From positions 1-15,196 of the forward strand of contig CALPLL020000019.1 of the NCBI GenBank assembly GCA_943324395.2: a stretch of 15,196 nucleotides of DNA, given 5' to 3'. The notes beneath the pieces are model-generated. The model was not told where the DNA came from, did no database searches, and saw only the letters and a list, made by a program, of their open reading frames with translations. A program made the translations under genes and the position numbers. Below are positions 14,771-15,196 of this stretch, piece after piece; positions within the stretch are counted from its first letter, which is position 1, and the number at the start of each line of letters is the position of its first letter. The stretch comes from Rhizobium sp. Q54 (GTDB lineage Bacteria > Bacteroidota > Bacteroidia > Flavobacteriales > Flavobacteriaceae).

Positions 14771-15196
14771 ATGACAACTGGAAAAATCAATGTTTCGGTG
14801 GAGAATATCTTCCCTTTAATTAAGAAATTTTTATACAGCGATCACGAGATCTTTTTGCGTGAGCTAATTTCTAATGGAACTGATGCTACTTTAAAATTAA
14901 AGCACTTAACCAGTATTGGTGAGGCTAAAGTAGAATATGGAAATCCTATTATCGAGGTTAAAATCGATAAAGAAGGAAAAAAATTACACCTAATTGACCA
15001 AGGTATTGGTATGACTTCTGATGAAGTTGAAAAATACATTAACCAATTGGCCTTTTCGGGAGCTGAGGAGTTTCTTGATAAATATAAAGATTCTGCCAAA
15101 GATTCAGGAATTATAGGACATTTTGGCCTTGGATTTTATTCTGCTTTTATGGTGGCTTCCAAAGTAGAAATAATTACTAAATCTTATAAAGACGAG
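14771..15196 (+). CDS. htpG: Molecular chaperone HtpG (Hsp90), N-terminal part
   Basis: The first 142 codons of bacterial Hsp90, cut by the right edge of the window; the full protein is normally above 600 residues. The N-terminal GHKL ATPase domain is recognisable: FLRELISNGTDATLKL (28-43) with catalytic Glu31 and Mg-binding Asn35, IDQGIGMT (75-82) with the adenine-contacting Asp76, the lid region NQLAFSGAEEF (91-101) and IGHFGLGFYSAFMV (115-128). NGTDAT replaces the NASDA common in other Hsp90s; as far as I recall this is usual in Flavobacteriia. The start is ATG with no obvious Shine-Dalgarno. It is divergent from the TonB receptor gene. Confidence 0.96.
   Translation, partial: MTTGKINVSVENIFPLIKKFLYSDHEIFLRELISNGTDATLKLKHLTSIGEAKVEYGNPIIEVKIDKEGKKLHLIDQGIGMTSDEVEKYINQLAFSGAEEFLDKYKDSAKDSGIIGHFGLGFYSAFMVASKVEIITKSYKDE

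Noticed and set aside
14842..15099. Minus-strand open frame within htpG
   Set aside because: Antisense shadow of the well-conserved HtpG ATPase domain, with no independent support.
230..15196. Mobile element, phage, CRISPR or defence system
   Set aside because: No transposase, integrase, repeat array, tRNA-associated site or defence-family domain was recognised; gene content is chromosomal housekeeping plus surface proteins.

Overview
The window is AT-rich, roughly one-third GC by eye. It carries two proteins with type IX secretion (T9SS) type A sorting domains, TAnnTTTG-type -7 promoter boxes, a SusC-like TonB-dependent receptor with an N-terminal carboxypeptidase-regulatory domain, and a flavobacterial-type HtpG N-terminus. 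Together these point to a member of the Flavobacteriaceae, most likely Flavobacterium or a close relative. I see no insertion sequences, phage genes, CRISPR arrays, tRNA or rRNA; it reads as ordinary chromosome.

Layout, left to right. Positions 1-177 are non-coding, followed by a strong intrinsic terminator (178-209). This closes a minus-strand gene for a large secreted metzincin metalloprotease with a P-domain and a T9SS tail (230-2944). Divergent from it is ribF on the plus strand (3130-4062, TTG start), for FMN/FAD synthesis. It meets the minus-strand fabH stop-to-stop with no spacer, and an AT-only hairpin lies over both stop codons.

From 9517 down to 4063 seven minus-strand genes are tightly packed: an OmpR/PhoB-type response regulator, a PhoR-like histidine kinase (stop and start abut), trmB (GTG start, own -7 box), a LysE-family exporter (TTG start one base after the trmB stop), an alkyltransferase-like DNA-repair protein with Ala in place of the acceptor Cys, an orphan ABC ATPase with a TOBE-like tail, and fabH. 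They probably form one or two overlapping transcription units.

Upstream of the two-component system, beyond a strong terminator (9657-9686), lie a secreted beta-helix-like T9SS protein (9704-11437) and a TonB-dependent receptor (11587-14490), both minus-strand. The 149-bp gap between them holds a dense cluster of overlapping ATGTTA/TAACAT palindromes just upstream of a -7 box, the most notable unexplained structure in the window. The receptor has no SusD partner; a working model is that receptor and secreted protein form a nutrient-capture pair controlled by a dedicated regulator, possibly the adjacent two-component system. A phosphate (Pho) role is attractive by family resemblance but is not shown by the sequence.

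At the right edge htpG (Hsp90) starts on the plus strand and runs off the window after 142 codons. No clearly novel system is present; the best leads are the palindrome cluster, the SusD-less receptor/T9SS pair beside a sensor-less kinase, and the orphan ABC ATPase.
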